64,000 nt of DNA from NCBI GenBank assembly GCA_037577475.1, contig CM075189.1, positions 20,059,839 to 20,123,838 of the forward strand, read 5' to 3'. Source of the DNA: Chaunax sp. Z400. Taxonomy: Eukaryota; Chordata; Actinopteri; Lophiiformes; Chaunacidae. A program made the position numbers and the translations under genes. The notes below the pieces were generated by a model. The model worked only from the letters and a program-made list of their open reading frames with translations, had not been told where the DNA came from and did no database searches. Below are positions 49,841 to 63,470 of this stretch, in pieces; within the stretch, counting starts at the first letter, position 1; the number at the start of each line of letters is the position of its first letter.

Positions 49841-52320
49841 ACCATGCCATGCAAGTGAGGATGACCCGCATCTTACAACTATGGCTTTAAGTTATCATCA
49901 TAGATGATACATATTGCACACCCATAGTCTAGTCACTGAAGAAATACCATTCACTGAATATTGTTTTTTGTGTGCTATGCACTGTGGTATGTAGGTGACA
50001 GCTGTACCAAAATGTATTTAAAACTAAATCTTCACAGTCTCAACAACAAAATCTAACATAATCTGCAGTAAGGTTGCATTTATTGTGGGGATTTGGTATT
50101 TTAATACACCATGTTGTAATAATGTCAGTTTTATGCTATCTGTATCAGGGAATAAGTCACACATGCATCAATCACAAGCAAATCTCAAGTCCTTAAATCT
50201 GCGAATCAAGTCCGACTGAAGTCAAATCATGTGGCTCTGACCTATAAGCAGGTAATCTCCTAGATTTCACATAATGAACACTCTCTTACACAACACAGTA
50301 CAAAGCATGGAGAACTCTTCATCCACAAATTATGTAAAGAAAATGAGACGTCTTACAAGATTCGTACATCAGCACTACCTTAAGACCTTAAATCAAGACA
50401 TTTCTGTCCTCTGCAATTGCTCTAATTTGTACGTGGATATTAACCTCCTGTGTTCATTTTCCCACTATCCTCCTGGTACAAAAGCAGCAGCTGATTGGCT
50501 CTAAAAAGACATACCAAAATTTGTTTTAATATATTTTATGTTATGTAATATTTAAAGGGAGAGTTTTCTGTCCCTAAATACTAGACATACTAAATATGTC
50601 TGCATACACATGCCCACTCATATAGATGCCATATCTATGTTATTTCAGTGCAGAAGATCTTTCTCTGTCTGTCCCCCTTTCCTTTATTATGTGTATCCGA
50701 CTTGCCGTTCCCTCAGTACGTGCCGTACAGTGTGTGTTTATTTTTGTACTGCATTACCTCTGACAGAGCTGAGTGTTGAATGCGATATGGACGGTTTATA
50801 AGAGAGACAGTGTGAGGCTAGAGAAGGATGGTTTAAACATGTGCCCAGTCATGTGTGCCGTGATCGATATGCTTACATCGTCCTTTCAAGCTGCTGCCTC
50901 GAAGACCCGCCTCGCCGCTCTGATTGGCTTCAGCAGCCTTTGTGGCTGCATCCTACAATGTAACTTGAGGCATTCAGTGGTTTATCGTCTCTGTTTAAAA
51001 ATCCAAGTTTTTTCATGTTTTTGATCTCTGCTTGTCACATCTCTGTGGGGTACAGTGGAAGATTTCATGATAAAGATAGTTACTGTTGCATGTACATAAG
51101 TGTGGCTAAGCCTGCTGTGTGTGCCTTCTGGTAGGGCTGCAGCACAATGCAGTTTGCTGTTGCCTTAAAATCCAGCTCAATTTTACAATAAGGCTGTAAA
51201 GATACCCATTAAAATGCATGTAATTTAAAGGTACTATGTCTCATATGTCAGTCAAAATACTGGAAAGGCACTAGCATTCATGTATGAGCAGTGTAACATG
51301 CAGACTATGTACAAATATATTCTCTCCCCCATGTAGACACACCCAGCTCCGTTCCCATCACATTTCATTAATAATGCATATGTGCAGGGCTTTAATGGCG
51401 ACACTCTAACATTCCCTCTTAGTTCTCTAAAAGATAAACCTTCACCCTCAGTGTCAGAATGTTTTATAACTAGCTGTGATCAACCCATAAATTCATAAGC
51501 ATGCAAAATGGTTCACAGACAGTCCTCTCGCATTACTGAAAATAACACAGATACATAAAAGCCATATAGTCTCTCCTTCTCCCTTTTCCCCCCTCACATT
51601 TCTCACTCTAAATCTCTTCCTCCACCCACTCGAAAAAACCCAAGCGTGTAATCTTGTTGGTTTCGTACACACGTGTTAATGTCATCATTGTGAACATAAA
51701 ACACTTCCCCTATGGTTCTCAAAGACGCTTGAGGAGTGCAGTTTTCTTCTCCCTGTGTTCATTTTGACCTGATCCTGCACACGGGCAGAACTTAATGATA
51801 AAATAATTCAACAGCAGTGCTGCTGTGCTAGTAGTAGTAGTACCAAAAGAGGAAGAGTGATAGAGAATGATGCAAAGCAATGTACTGTGATTCAAAAACA
51901 TCCTCTGCTGAGAGGCAGGTCTAGTTATACCCAGGAGAAAAAGGATTGTCATCTGCTGCACCTGCCTCCATTGTGAGATTATTTACAGATGTGTACTGTG
52001 ACCGGAGCCTGAGGTTGCACAAGAAATCATTAGTGCAAGAAAGCTGTCTGCAGATGACCACAGAGATGACCAGTGACCAGACAGAGGGACAGAGGTGCTT
52101 ACTTTAAGTTGGATTTTGCCTGCATTGCTCATATGAAAAACAGATTTGACTCACAAGTAGTGGAACAGGATTGAGGATCAGCATTGGCACGTTGCAGGCT
52201 ATGATTTCTGTCCTTTTTTGGTGAGAAAAAAGACAAATGCAACGTTTTAATTTCACCTTAATTTGTGAAGCAGTACGCTTTTACCCAAGTGCAGGCAGCA
52301 TTGAGGATTTAGGTGTTGCT

Positions 52321-53341
52321 GTCCCTTTAAGAGCAGCTAGCGAAGCGCTCAGTCCTGTTGATGCTGCTGCTGCTCATGGTAGCGCTGCCAGTTGATTGGC
52401 TGTGGCTGTCAGGGCTGAGGTGCTGGAGGGATGCTGCTACATGCCCCCCCCCCCCCCTCCTCCTCCCTGCCTCTCTCTCTCTCTCTCTCTCCCTCACTCG
52501 CTCTCGCTCTCCATCTCCTTCTTGCTTGCTCGCATCCCTCTGAATAATCCACATCTAGGGCAAACTGGCTGAGAGGTGATCCAGAGCTCAGCTCCTCTCT
52601 GCAAGCTGAGAAAAGAGACAGGAAGACAGCGATTTTCAACGCAGGAGGAAAAACGTGAGATTTTTGACTGTACGGGAAGATACCAAGAATTAACAGAGGG
52701 AGATTTTCATCTGCGGATATAATTTATTTATACATATTGTTTATATATCTCTATATATATTTGTACACACGCGTATCAATATTTATATATATATTATATA
52801 TATATATAAATATATATATATATACATTTATCCCTGTACATATCTGTATTTGTGCTTGTCTGTTTATATTAATATTTTTATATGTATTTGTGTGTGTAAA
52901 TATATATGATATATAAACAAAAGAATATATATATATCTATGAATTTATATGCGCATCACTGTGAAGCAAGAGAGGCAAGAGGAAATTTTTATCATCGGGG
53001 CTGGTCTCTGATCGTGTCGTCGTATAGAATATTTTGAAAATTTCTTTTGATCTTCTACGTCAAGAGGACAAAAACTACGTGCCCATTTTGTATTTTTGTT
53101 TTCCTGTTGCTGCTTCCCGTCCCTCTCAACCTTTTTTTTTTTTTTTTACGTCCGAGAGGAATAAAGAGGAGAGTTACAGGATTTGACGAAAAAGGGAAAA
53201 TCTGTAGAAATTCCTGTGATTAGTGTTATTTCCGTCGGCATTAGCGCTCTGTGAGCCGATCACAGCGTGCTGTGTGAGATCTGACGAGGCAGCAGAGACA
53301 GTGCAGAGTGCCACACCGTCAGCCCAGCCAACACAGCCAGC
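52321..53341 (+). promoter_or_regulatory. dlg3: SAP102-type dlg3 promoter and 5' UTR
   Basis: An inverted CCAAT box (ATTGG, 52395-52399) lies in a G/C-richer block at 52330-52640 with a C-run and a CT-run, typical of a TATA-less promoter. Sequence from about 52540 to the ATG is likely 5' UTR; it includes a 200-bp AT-repeat and, at 53130-53148, a long T-run. TSS position is unknown. Confidence 0.5.
52724..52940. repeat. dlg3: AT-rich simple repeat in the presumed dlg3 5' UTR
   Basis: Blocks of TATATA broken by CTC, ACAC and GTGTG words; no coding potential. Confidence 0.9.
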
Positions 53342-53707
53342 ATGCACAAACACCACCACTGCTGCAAGTGCCCAGAATGTTATGAGGTGACCCGTATGGC
53401 TGCCCTGCGTAGGATGGACGCCCCATCATATGGAGGAGACTGGCAGGCAGAGCCCTATGGATACCCGCCTGGGTACGGAGGAGGCCAGACCTTACCCCCT
53501 CCAGCCTCAGGGGGAGGTGGAAGCATGGGAGGAGGAGGGGGCACTTTGGGGAGAAGTAAGGGCAAGATTATGTCTGGTGGGGGCTCTGGAGGCCCCAACC
53601 CAAAGGGCCAATCCAAGGGTGGCCCCAAAGTAAACGGTAACAACTCAAGTGGACAAGGAGGATGGTGGCCTGAGTGCACCTGTACCAACCGGGAGTGGTA
53701 TGACCAG
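53342..53707 (+). CDS. dlg3: dlg3 first exon, SAP102-type N-terminus (continues beyond window)
   Basis: SAP102 is a synaptic MAGUK scaffold that brings NMDA receptors and signalling proteins together. This exon gives its first 122 residues, ending in phase 0 at REWYDQ/gtaact. MHKHHHCCKCPECYEVTRMA matches human MHKHQHCCKCPECYEVTRLA; the His/Cys cluster is reported to bind zinc in mammals. The end GGWWPECTCTNREWYDQ matches human WWPECTCTNRDWYEQ, which joins to the VNGSDG exon before PDZ1. Between them the fish protein has a glycine-rich stretch (roughly residues 60-110) that is much less conserved. The start is the first ATG of the family motif. Confidence 0.96.
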
Positions 53708-55322
53708 GTAACTCATCTTCCTCACTCTGTTAGATAGCTCAGGCCTGTGGGGCCTGGCAGGGGAGATTGGGATCAATTGAGCTGTTGCTGCTGCACTGTA
53801 AATAGAGACTCTCATGTATCAGCTGAGGCTGTCATTTTATGTATGAGAATTCATATTTAGTATTCATCTCAAGCCCTCCATTTCCCATCTATTGACTGTG
53901 GTTCTTCTGTTGGAGGCAAGCAAACAGAACAGGACTGATCCAGTTCCACTGCACACACATGAAGATGATATTCATGTTTAGATTTGAAGCAGATGACTAA
54001 TGCTTATAGATTTAGCACACCTAGTGTATGTCGTCAATGGCTCTCGTTGATGAGGCCAAAAAAATGGTGCATTTTCATTCATTGAAGCAGCCCTTTGATG
54101 AATTTTGCCGATCAACTGACTTTGTAAGAAAATACATGTAAGATTTAGATTTCTCAGGCATCAGCTAATTGTAGAATTGTCTGTCATGAGCTCAGAGTAG
54201 AGCAAGAGATGATGAAATTGATCTCTAATGGCAGTTCCATTCTTATTTTGCCTGTTTTTCAGCAAGCCATTTTGCTCCAAGAAAACAAAAAAATAATAAT
54301 GAATATGTTGTCAGAGCAATAGAGAATTAGCACTAATCTCTGTCCAAATGCTGCCTGTCATAGATGCTGCACAGTGTGAATGAAATCGCCTCTTTAAACA
54401 GGCTCCACTGTGTGTCTTGTTTATTTATATGCATTTATAAATAACAGTTAGAGATAGATTACAGATAAAAGGTCAGAACAGCTTCAGAAGCGCAGTCTTT
54501 AATTAAGCAAGGTGCATGTATGTGAGCATGAGAGTTAGCTTGGGTGGGGGAAGGGTACCTCGGTGAGCATGAGATCCAAGGAATGATTGTCGCTGTGCAT
54601 GAGTATGTGTCCATGTAGGCTCATATTTGCCGCAAGTGGAAGCCACTGCATCGTTTGCGGTTTGTCTGATTGCTTTTCAGCTCAAAGTGTGAGGCAATAG
54701 GAAGACGGAAGGTGAGAAGAAACGCAGGGGTAAAATGGAGGCTGAAATTTCAGGCTGAAACCTTCCCTGAGCTGAGCCCACAAATGAGCTGCAGCCTGGC
54801 TGATATTAGCAGATTACTACAGCCATTGAAAGGTTTAGTGATGGACATTTTCTTGTGGTTTCTTGCTGCGTTAAAATCTATTGCAAGCCTTTTTCTTATC
54901 ATCTGCATCAGAGCCTTATTTCACGCATCTGAAAGCACGAAGCAGATGTGATTATGTAAGCATTTATTACTTCTATGGAGATTTTGCTCTCCATCAGTAT
55001 TAGCACCTATTTTTACTTATTCTATAGACACCTTACAATTACACAAATTAGTATCTACTTGATAAAATATATTATTGGATTTGCATTGTGTTTAATGTAG
55101 GGATCTGATGTTAATGAATTAACCACTTCGCTTAGAGCCACTTGGAATCCTTAGATCCTGTTCTTTCGAAGGATCCTTGCTCTGTGGCTCTATCATGTGA
55201 ATGTGCATCACACACAAACTATAGAAAAAAATATCCAACCTGGCACTCGTGGCTTCAGTCCAGGAGTATCTACATTGAATTAAAAAGAGCTGGAATCACA
55301 GAGAACGAATCAGTGATGGATG

Positions 55323-55344
55323 ATGTGTGTGTGTGTGTGTGTGT
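55323..55344. repeat. GT microsatellite with G-run
   Basis: About 22 bp of GT, then a G-rich tail. Confidence 0.85.
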
Positions 55345-58321
55345 ATTGGGGGGGGGCAGTGGTCAGTGGGGTAAAATGCTAATGTTGAAAAAGAGAGAAA
55401 TAAGCCAATAAAAGCAGGCAGTGGGCCGGGAGGGGGGGAGGAGGGGGTTATGTAAGAGGAGGCAGTTGGTGATGCTGTCAGAGAGAGGAAGCAATTGAGG
55501 CCCTGACACATTGTCAAGCATCTGTAACTCCATCTCTCCAAACAGGCATGTGAATGGGCAGAATGTGCTCCCTTTCCTGTAAAGAGGCTCTGTAGCACAG
55601 CATGGATGGTGATGCACACCCACCATCACCCTCCCAGCTCTCCTCAGTCACCATTGCTCATCCTTGGGCCGGAAATGCGCATCCTCCCCCTCCCCCACTA
55701 CCTATACACAGCTGAGGAGCAGGACAGTGATCACACACGCCCAACCATACACATCTATTATCTTACAGCTCTCACAGCAACTCGTTTTGTTGGATGCCAG
55801 CACGATGAAAAGCAACACTTTGCACATCGTTCAGAATGATCTGATCTGGTCCTTTATAGGTGGTTTATTGACATTTTTATTTGGCTTCTGAAGCAATTTA
55901 CATTTAAACGTATGTGTGAGAAAATCACTATGACATCCCATGACATACTGATCTATTTTTTTCCCTCTGCCATCTATTTACGAAATGCTTGTGCTGCTTT
56001 GGCAGTGTTTGGGTAATTGCGGGTAATTCGATTTGGGATTTTAAGAACGTTCTTAAAAACAAGTGCTTTTGAATTTAAATCTGAGGAAAGTAGAGACCTC
56101 AGTCCACTGAGAGCTCCAGTTAGAAAGCTCCCTCTTCCCCCCGCGGCCTCCAATCTGTCTTTCTGTGTTCTCCAGCTCTGTGGCTATGATCAGCTTTAAA
56201 TATTAATTTCATATTACTTTATTTATTAGCATTAAGATTTGGTCCAAACTGCTTTGCCAGAACTATTGTTTATATCAGGCCTCTGTAGTCGCAGTGGTGT
56301 TTTAAATGAATGCACAGGCACAGTGGGCATTCCATTTTGATCTCTTCCATAAGTGATTACGACTTGAAAGCCTTAAGTCCTTGATCAGGCGTGATTGTGT
56401 ATGCGTGTCTCTTACAGTCACATTGATTTATTGGTGTCATTCGTTTCTCTGTCTGTCTGATGAGATTTGCGTTTGGTTGGATTTGACTTGCCATTCCTGT
56501 AACAGCAACCCAGAGAGTATTCATTGATAGGATTTACATGTGCTCCACGTCCAAATGTCTTGAGCTAGATCACCTACTGTACTGTGATCTTGAAATGCTC
56601 AGTCTGAAGCCTGGAATTTATTCATCAGATCAAAAGAGATTTAGCTATGAGCTCATTGTAGATTCAAAAGCCACAAAATATGTGACCTGAATGGAAGTGC
56701 ACTCAGCAGATCCATACATTTTTCATCCAGTGAGAATGATAAGGGTCAAGAAGGATGTCATTTTATTTGGACAGCATTTGTTTTTTACCTTCTCAATTTT
56801 GGCTGTAGATCTCCTTCATGTCACAAGTGATGGAGTGACGTAGCTGTTATTCGGTCGTACAGTATGTCTGATTTCGGTGTTGGGTTTTAGGCCTCCTTAC
56901 CCCAGATTTCTGTCCTGTAATGGAGCATTAGTACGTGTTGCTGTTAATTCTGACTTCAGGCTTAAAGTATTGTTAACGGTTTATGTATCGAATTTTTGCT
57001 CTTTTCATATTTGATTATTGGTTATTTTCATATACTGTATTTATTGGTTTGATTAGTAGTGTTCTTAGCATTTTAACATTAAGTAGAAAAATTTTACTTT
57101 CACATACTCATCCCACACTCATACTCCTCTACCTGCTGATTAATTACTGTGTAATTATTAACTTACTAACTTAAAAAAATAATAATAATAATTTTGTTCT
57201 CTACTCTCACCCACCAGCGCTGTCAAAGCATCTGTGATGATGTCATAATACCTCTGACATCACTTTAAAGCTTCAGCGCTTCCCTGGCATCGGATTACAT
57301 TCCTTCTAAAGACCCTGCACCCCCACGCTGTCCCTCCCCCTGTCCTTCACTCTCTCTGACAAGCATTTTTAAAATTCAGCAGGAGGGAAAACAAGCTGAA
57401 ACATTCCAATTACTCTTTGAAATCTTTCTGCGCTGCAGTTCAAAGCCTGCATTCAACTAAACAGTATGAAATGCTCTGAAACCTGTTACACACAAGCACT
57501 CCAAATGTCTTATGATTTTGTTGTGCATTATTTGCCTTAAGCTTACAAACTGTCTGCTTTAACCACCAGTGAGTTGTAAATGTTTTGAAGAATTTCAGCA
57601 CCAAGAAACTATGTAGTGTGATATCAAATAGCAGCAGAGGGCACATACAGTATTTCAGGCTGAAGGAAACTAAACCAACAGGAGATGTACAAGATCTGCA
57701 CCCTGCAGTTTACAGCTTTGGCCAGGTGTGCTTTTACTGTTTACTGATTATTGTTCATGATCTAAAAGAGTTTGACAATTTCAATCACGTTGAAGAGTTT
57801 ACCAGGCTTTGTACAGGGAACCCATAATATCAGACAATACTGTTTAACTGAAAAGTAGATAAAAATGGCTGTTATATGTGACACAAATTTGCTAATTCAG
57901 CAGTGCACGGTCAATAATTTCTTGCACAAATGTTTTACTTTGGTGCCACATTTGGCATCAGGACTACATGTAGCAGCAGCTACTGCTTCTTGGTTTTTGA
58001 CATTTACTGTGTCACCATAGCTTGCTGAATTGTTACTACCTTAATATAGAAAAGGAGAAAAAATATTGAGGTACATTTTTTACCACCACACATGTCTGGA
58101 TACCCGCAAGTAATGCTTCGGTATTTGCAAATTTGCACTGCATAGTACACGCTACATTTGAACCATTTTTTGTTACACTGAAATAGATTTTTGAAAAATT
58201 ATGATTTAGAAATTTTACTGATCTCATCAAATACGGAGCAGATTTAATTTCAGTCGACTACTCGCAAGTCTCTCACGTCGTATCTTTCCTTCTGCGCTTG
58301 CCCGTCTCTCTCCACACAACA

Positions 58322-58327
<6 letters not shown>

Positions 58328-58362
<35 letters not shown>
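58328..58362. repeat. CA microsatellite
   Basis: About 35 bp of uninterrupted CA. Confidence 0.95.
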
Positions 58363-58364
<2 letters not shown>

Positions 58365-60359
58365 ACACAGACCTTTACTAAATAACAAAGTGTTCCTTGC
58401 TTATGAAACTTGGTGGGCAAAGAGGGAATGGTGAATCATGGGAAACACACTATGAAACAAGTGAGACAAGGTTCACTGCAATATTTATCTGCCCAAAAGT
58501 TAACTTTTTATCTGCTGTATGGGATAGTGATAGCATGTTGGAACAAAAGGCCAGTCAGACATTGGGATGAGGGTGTAGGGGAGACTGTGATGACCACGCC
58601 ACCACTATGTTAGCTGAAGACTTACAGTAGATCTGTGATGGGGAGCAGCTGAAGCTGTGAACCAGGACCTGAGCTGGGTTGAATACCACCTCCTACACTT
58701 CTCTTGAAAGCCTCCACTCAGTCGTCCTATTGTTCTTTTCTTTTGCACCACATTTAGACCGAATCTGCTCTCATTGTTCTAACATGGAGATCCTAATGTG
58801 AAATGCAGGATCACACAGGAATGTGTTTGTGGACTCCGCCAAAGTAGATCTAATGCCCATCAAGTGGTTGAATCGTTACTGCAGTTTCACCACACCTGTA
58901 TTACGTACATGTAGGCTTTTGTACCGTTTACATGGTGCAGTCGCCTGAAGCTGCAGATCATGTGTGCGGAGGTGTGTGTCCTGCTGGAAGCTGAGGCTGC
59001 CATGGCCCTGTGATCCGCATGGTCATTGTTAGCGGCCCTGCCAAGGCTCAGCCCCATATCAGCTCATCTGTTCCCCTCTTTGACTCTCACTGCCAGCCGG
59101 GAGAGGAGAGGAAAGGAGAAAGGCGGAGAACGCTGTTTTTTATGTTTGCTTTCCTACTTTTGTTTTATTTAGGGTTTTTTTGTGGGGGTTTTTGCTGATC
59201 ACAGTAGTTAGTGGCCTAGAAGTGTGACTGTGCCGTGCAGTGCAGAGTGGACTCCTGATTCAGCGATGGATGTACCATTGTCAATGAAAAGAATCAGATG
59301 GTCCTGTGTGATAAGAGTGTATGAATAGAAAGAAATGATTTTTTTAATACTTAGATTAGATTTTGTTGTAGCATGACTGTTCCAGCATTCTCAGCGAGGT
59401 ACACCAGCTCCATCACCCACTTTCTGCAGTGGAATACGTGTATATCCAATCAATATTAGAGAGAAACCAGTCCCTAAGCCTTCTGACTCCTCTTCATTTT
59501 TGTGGGTGTGTGTGGGTGCTTTGAAAAGAGCTTGTGCTTTCATTGCTTTTATTCAACCAACATATCAGCAGTTATTCTGGTAACACTTTACAATAAGATA
59601 CACAGTTGGAAGGTACAGTACCAAAGACGTAGGAGCTAACTACTAAATAATGAATGCAAATACAAATAATCAGGTTTCAAATGATTTAAAATCAGTGATT
59701 ATATCATATATTGCATAATCATAAGGGAGAACAGAATACCAATGAGCCAGGTCATCCAGGTCTAATGAGTTGTTTCTGACAAGCACTTCATTTGAAACAG
59801 CCTGTATTTATTTTCATTTGTCTTCCTGTTTGCTGAATGAACTCAAAACCTCGTCCTTGTTTACATGTTGTCTAGATAATTACTGCATCATGTACATTTC
59901 CACAGCACTAATTCCATCAGCACAGCAATACTGCCATGTCTTACCCACCCCTCCTCACCAACAGCTTCATTCACAAATTCTTTCCAGATGCTTCCTTTTT
60001 GCAGTTTGTAAATTGCTTTTTAAGATGCCGTCAGTGAAACCCAGTGCTTCCTGTTCACATGTTCACAATGTTTCACATTAAGAGCCTTCCTGTGGCTTAA
60101 ATAGCCTAATCTCTCCCTTTCTATTTGGGGTTTTTGATTTGAAACATCTGTAGGAAGTATGAGGTTTAATTTGTTTCAATTTAACATGAGCTGGTTAAAT
60201 ATGACGCAGTAGAAATGATTAGAATGAATGAATTAGTGAAGAGGGCATTAGTGAGGTGAAACTCAGAGCAGTAGAGTGGTAATCTGTTGCTGCACAGATG
60301 GACTGCCTTACATATTAATGAAGAACACAGCAGCACTAGACGCTAGATAGGTAACTGCT

Positions 60360-61960
60360 AAACTGATATACAGTGGCTCCTGCAGGATCATATTTCATAG
60401 TAGTAGTGTAATGTTTAGGTTCCATCTCACGCAGCATTGTGCTGCCTCCATAGTTCAAGGTCCACATCTCCACATTGAGCATCAATGCACCACACTCCAC
60501 TTTTATTTCCTGCCATGAATTGTCCATCAACATTGGCAGTCGAAGAACCACCAGAAAAGGTTTCTTTTCCGATACTCATGTGGGTTTGCAACGGGTGTTC
60601 TAGACCTTTGGGTTGTATTTTATGCTATGTCAGGTAATGGAAGGAGAGTGACTTACACATTTGCAGCCGGACAGAATGCGTTCTCTCACATGTCAGGAGA
60701 TCCTAATCTATCTGATTGGCTATTGGAAAACCACAGTTTGGGTTCTGTAAGCCATTGCTGAGTGGCATCAGAAGGTGAAGCAGCTCCTGAGTCCTAGCTA
60801 AAAAAGTTGAGTTGAGTAAGTTTGGCATCATCTTCCTTTTTCAGTTCAACCAAGGTTGTTAACACATCATCATAGTTTTCAATAACAGTAGAGAACTACA
60901 TATCATGCTCAGCTCAAGGTTTGATGTTTGATTTCTAAAGTGCATGAAGACAGGACCAGGTCCCGTGATCTGATGCACACCTGAATGTCTCGTGCTTTTC
61001 CTCTGACATTCCCTGGACCGTCTTATCCCTGTCCAACCTTATGAGCATGATCCAGTTCTCTTACTGCCATTTGTTCAATGTTACTGCAATCGGCTGTCTG
61101 ACCAGTCAACTGGGAAAACCACTTCACATCCCTGCATCTGCAGGGAATATTGTCTTGAATCTGTTTTCTCAATCAGTTCTCTCTGAATTTGATTCCTCTT
61201 GCCAGTCCATCTGTACGTCCGTATGTAACGGGGTATGGTCTATCGACATCTCCTCAAAACCCAAGGGACAGAATTTAATGACATTTCTCGCATGCTTTGT
61301 AGGGGGTGGCCTCATAATTGGTTTCTTCAGTTTGCTTATCTTCAGGAACATTTTAACGTACGAGATTCACTTACGATTGGGGGTGTGGTCTTTCCACGTC
61401 AGCACAAATTGAGTTTTTCCATTAGCGGAAGCATCTTGGACACAAATTTTCTTATTTAGCATTACTCCAGTCACTGAGTGCCTTCGTTCTCAAGCTACAC
61501 AAAAAAAGGCCTTCATTGCTTTTATTGTCACGCAGAGTTTGTTAAAGGCTGGCATCAAAAAATGCATCGCTTCCAACAGACACCTGAGATTGTTGCTCTC
61601 CACCGTCTTGAATCTAGACTGCATTGATTTTAGTTTGACAGAGTCAGATGCCTTAATGAGTTCATCAGCCTTAACACTGCCAATGTCTTTTTGGGAAGCT
61701 GAGGTACTGCTGTGGGTTCTTGCTGGCTGCTGCTAGCCTCTGTCATAATGTTAATACTAGCAGCGCTAATGTTAACAGACTCAGTCCTCCTGCTGCTGCT
61801 CTCAGCAGAATCTTCACTGGTTCTGATGATTGGCTTTCTATTTTTAAAAGCTTGGAAAATGTTCAGTTGTTTTGTTTGTTATTTAGTTTGGTTTTGGCTG
61901 ATTTCTATGCTATTTCTTTCTCTTTTTTTTTATATCTCGCTTTGAGGAATTAAAAAATAT
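60360..61960 (-). other. Unidentified block with broken protein-like readings on the - strand
   Basis: Several - strand pieces read like protein rather than random AT-rich DNA, for example SVKADELIKASDSVKLKSMQ (about 61670-61610), KHARNVIKFCPLGFEEM (about 61290-61240), ENYDDVLTTLVELKKEDDAK (about 60880-60820) and REMEPKHYTTTMKYDPAGAT (about 60430-60370). They lie in the right order on one strand with stops and frame changes between them. It looks like a decayed transposon or retrocopy, but I recognise no family. Confidence 0.3.
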
Positions 61961-62881
61961 TCTTTTACAAAGCTATTTTTTCATTGAACAGAAGAAGCCC
62001 ATTTCCTCAGATGGTAAATATTGTTTAGTTTAGCTAAATGAGAACTATCTGAAGTATTGTCTACCCTTTGAAAGAATAACTAAACATGACTCCAACTCTA
62101 ACCAGGCATATTATGAGCTTCACGAGTTTCGCCACCCGACCGTTAGATACCGATACATTTCTTTCATTCTTCTTTCAAGCCTTGCTGTAAACTTTAAGAT
62201 CTCACAAATGTTCATGTTTTTTGCTCTCACAAAGGGAGTTTGGATCAGGATCATAAAAATGAATCCATCTGTTTAATAATGAGAAATTGCCCCCTGGTCA
62301 TAATAATAAATTACTCTAAAACTACATTAAATTTACTTATAAACATTTCTGTAAAGGTTATTTCTTTTTCAAACGATTACGGTGTAAATAGTATGTGATT
62401 CAGTTTTCGTTTGAAATGACCTGTTAGTTGTTGTTTCATAACAAATGATTTTTTCATCACTCATTCATTGGTATTTTGCATCTTATTAGAATGTTAACAT
62501 TATGTTAGCCATTTCACACATGGCTGTACTCTGTGCTCTCATAGTCTGCATGTATATGTGACATAGATGAAGTGCCTAGTGTTCGCAGTCTTTACAGAAG
62601 TGCAGTTAGAAGCAATTAAACACACATAGTTCTAACACTGCCATACATCAAGATGTATGGGGAGTCTTTTGAGCTCCAATTAGTGAACCAATTCTGTTCA
62701 CACTTTGCGGTAAATCATCATACATCATTTTCAGGGAACATGAGTGTTAGTGCATGCATGTGTGTGTTTGTGCACAAAATTTGGCAAAGCTGTGCATTTC
62801 TTACCATGTGTAGCTGCTCTGAGTGCCATCTCTGTCTAATGCATTATCTAAGCAGCCCTTCAGCCATTTGGTCCAGCCTCT

Positions 62882-62998
<117 letters not shown>

Positions 62999-63157
62999 TC
63001 CTCCTCCACTCTCTTTTTTCATACATTACAGGAATCAAAGGCTTCATTTTCGGGTGTAGAGCGGTATTCAGAAAGGATGCTGCAACAGCAAACAACTCCA
63101 GACCTGTGCCTCAGTATAAGTGTAGTTTAATGCATTATGCACATCCAGTGCTTGAAG

Positions 63158-63470
63158 CCGGGCTCACACTACAGGAGTTTTAAAATCCTAACCGATTATG
63201 ACATTGTGTTTCATCACACACATAAGGAGAATCTCCATTGATGATCTTGTCTTGAATCTCAAACATGCAGCATACTTCAGGACTTCGTTAAGATTCTCGT
63301 CCCTGAGGGAGCATTGCTCACGTGATCATGTAAGCAAAATGACTGATGAAGTTGCTGTAGCAATCGTCCTACTTGCCGTGAGAGAACAAGAATACAGAAG
63401 AAATAAGTGTGAATGAGGAAATGATTGGGAAGACGCGGTAAACATGGGCTGTCTATCCTTCAGAGAGATT
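63158..63470. mobile_element. Possible terminal part of a hAT-type element
   Basis: GCCGGGCTCACACTACAGGA at 63158 is wording I recall from ends of abundant fish non-autonomous DNA transposons. Its closeness to the transposase fragment at 63740 suggests one element, but no matching right end is in the window. Confidence 0.3.

Larger units (their letters stand above)
46263..52320. other. dlg3: dlg3 intron between L27 and SAP102 first exons
   Basis: No coding exon was recognised apart from the hAT relic at 49498-49840. A GA-rich block (47230-47400) and a CT-rich block (47510-47640) account for long low-complexity open frames on both strands. Several T/C-rich stretches precede possible AG acceptors, but none leads to DLG-like sequence. 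Confidence 0.4.

Noticed and set aside
53455..53688. Proline-rich open frame on the - strand opposite the dlg3 first exon
   Set aside because: It is the mirror of the glycine-rich linker; the + strand matches SAP102 at both ends.
63014..63070. Possible dlg3 exon after CATACATTACAG
   Set aside because: The reading beyond the acceptor shows no PDZ1 or DLG linker similarity, and the expected VNGSDG-type start is absent.
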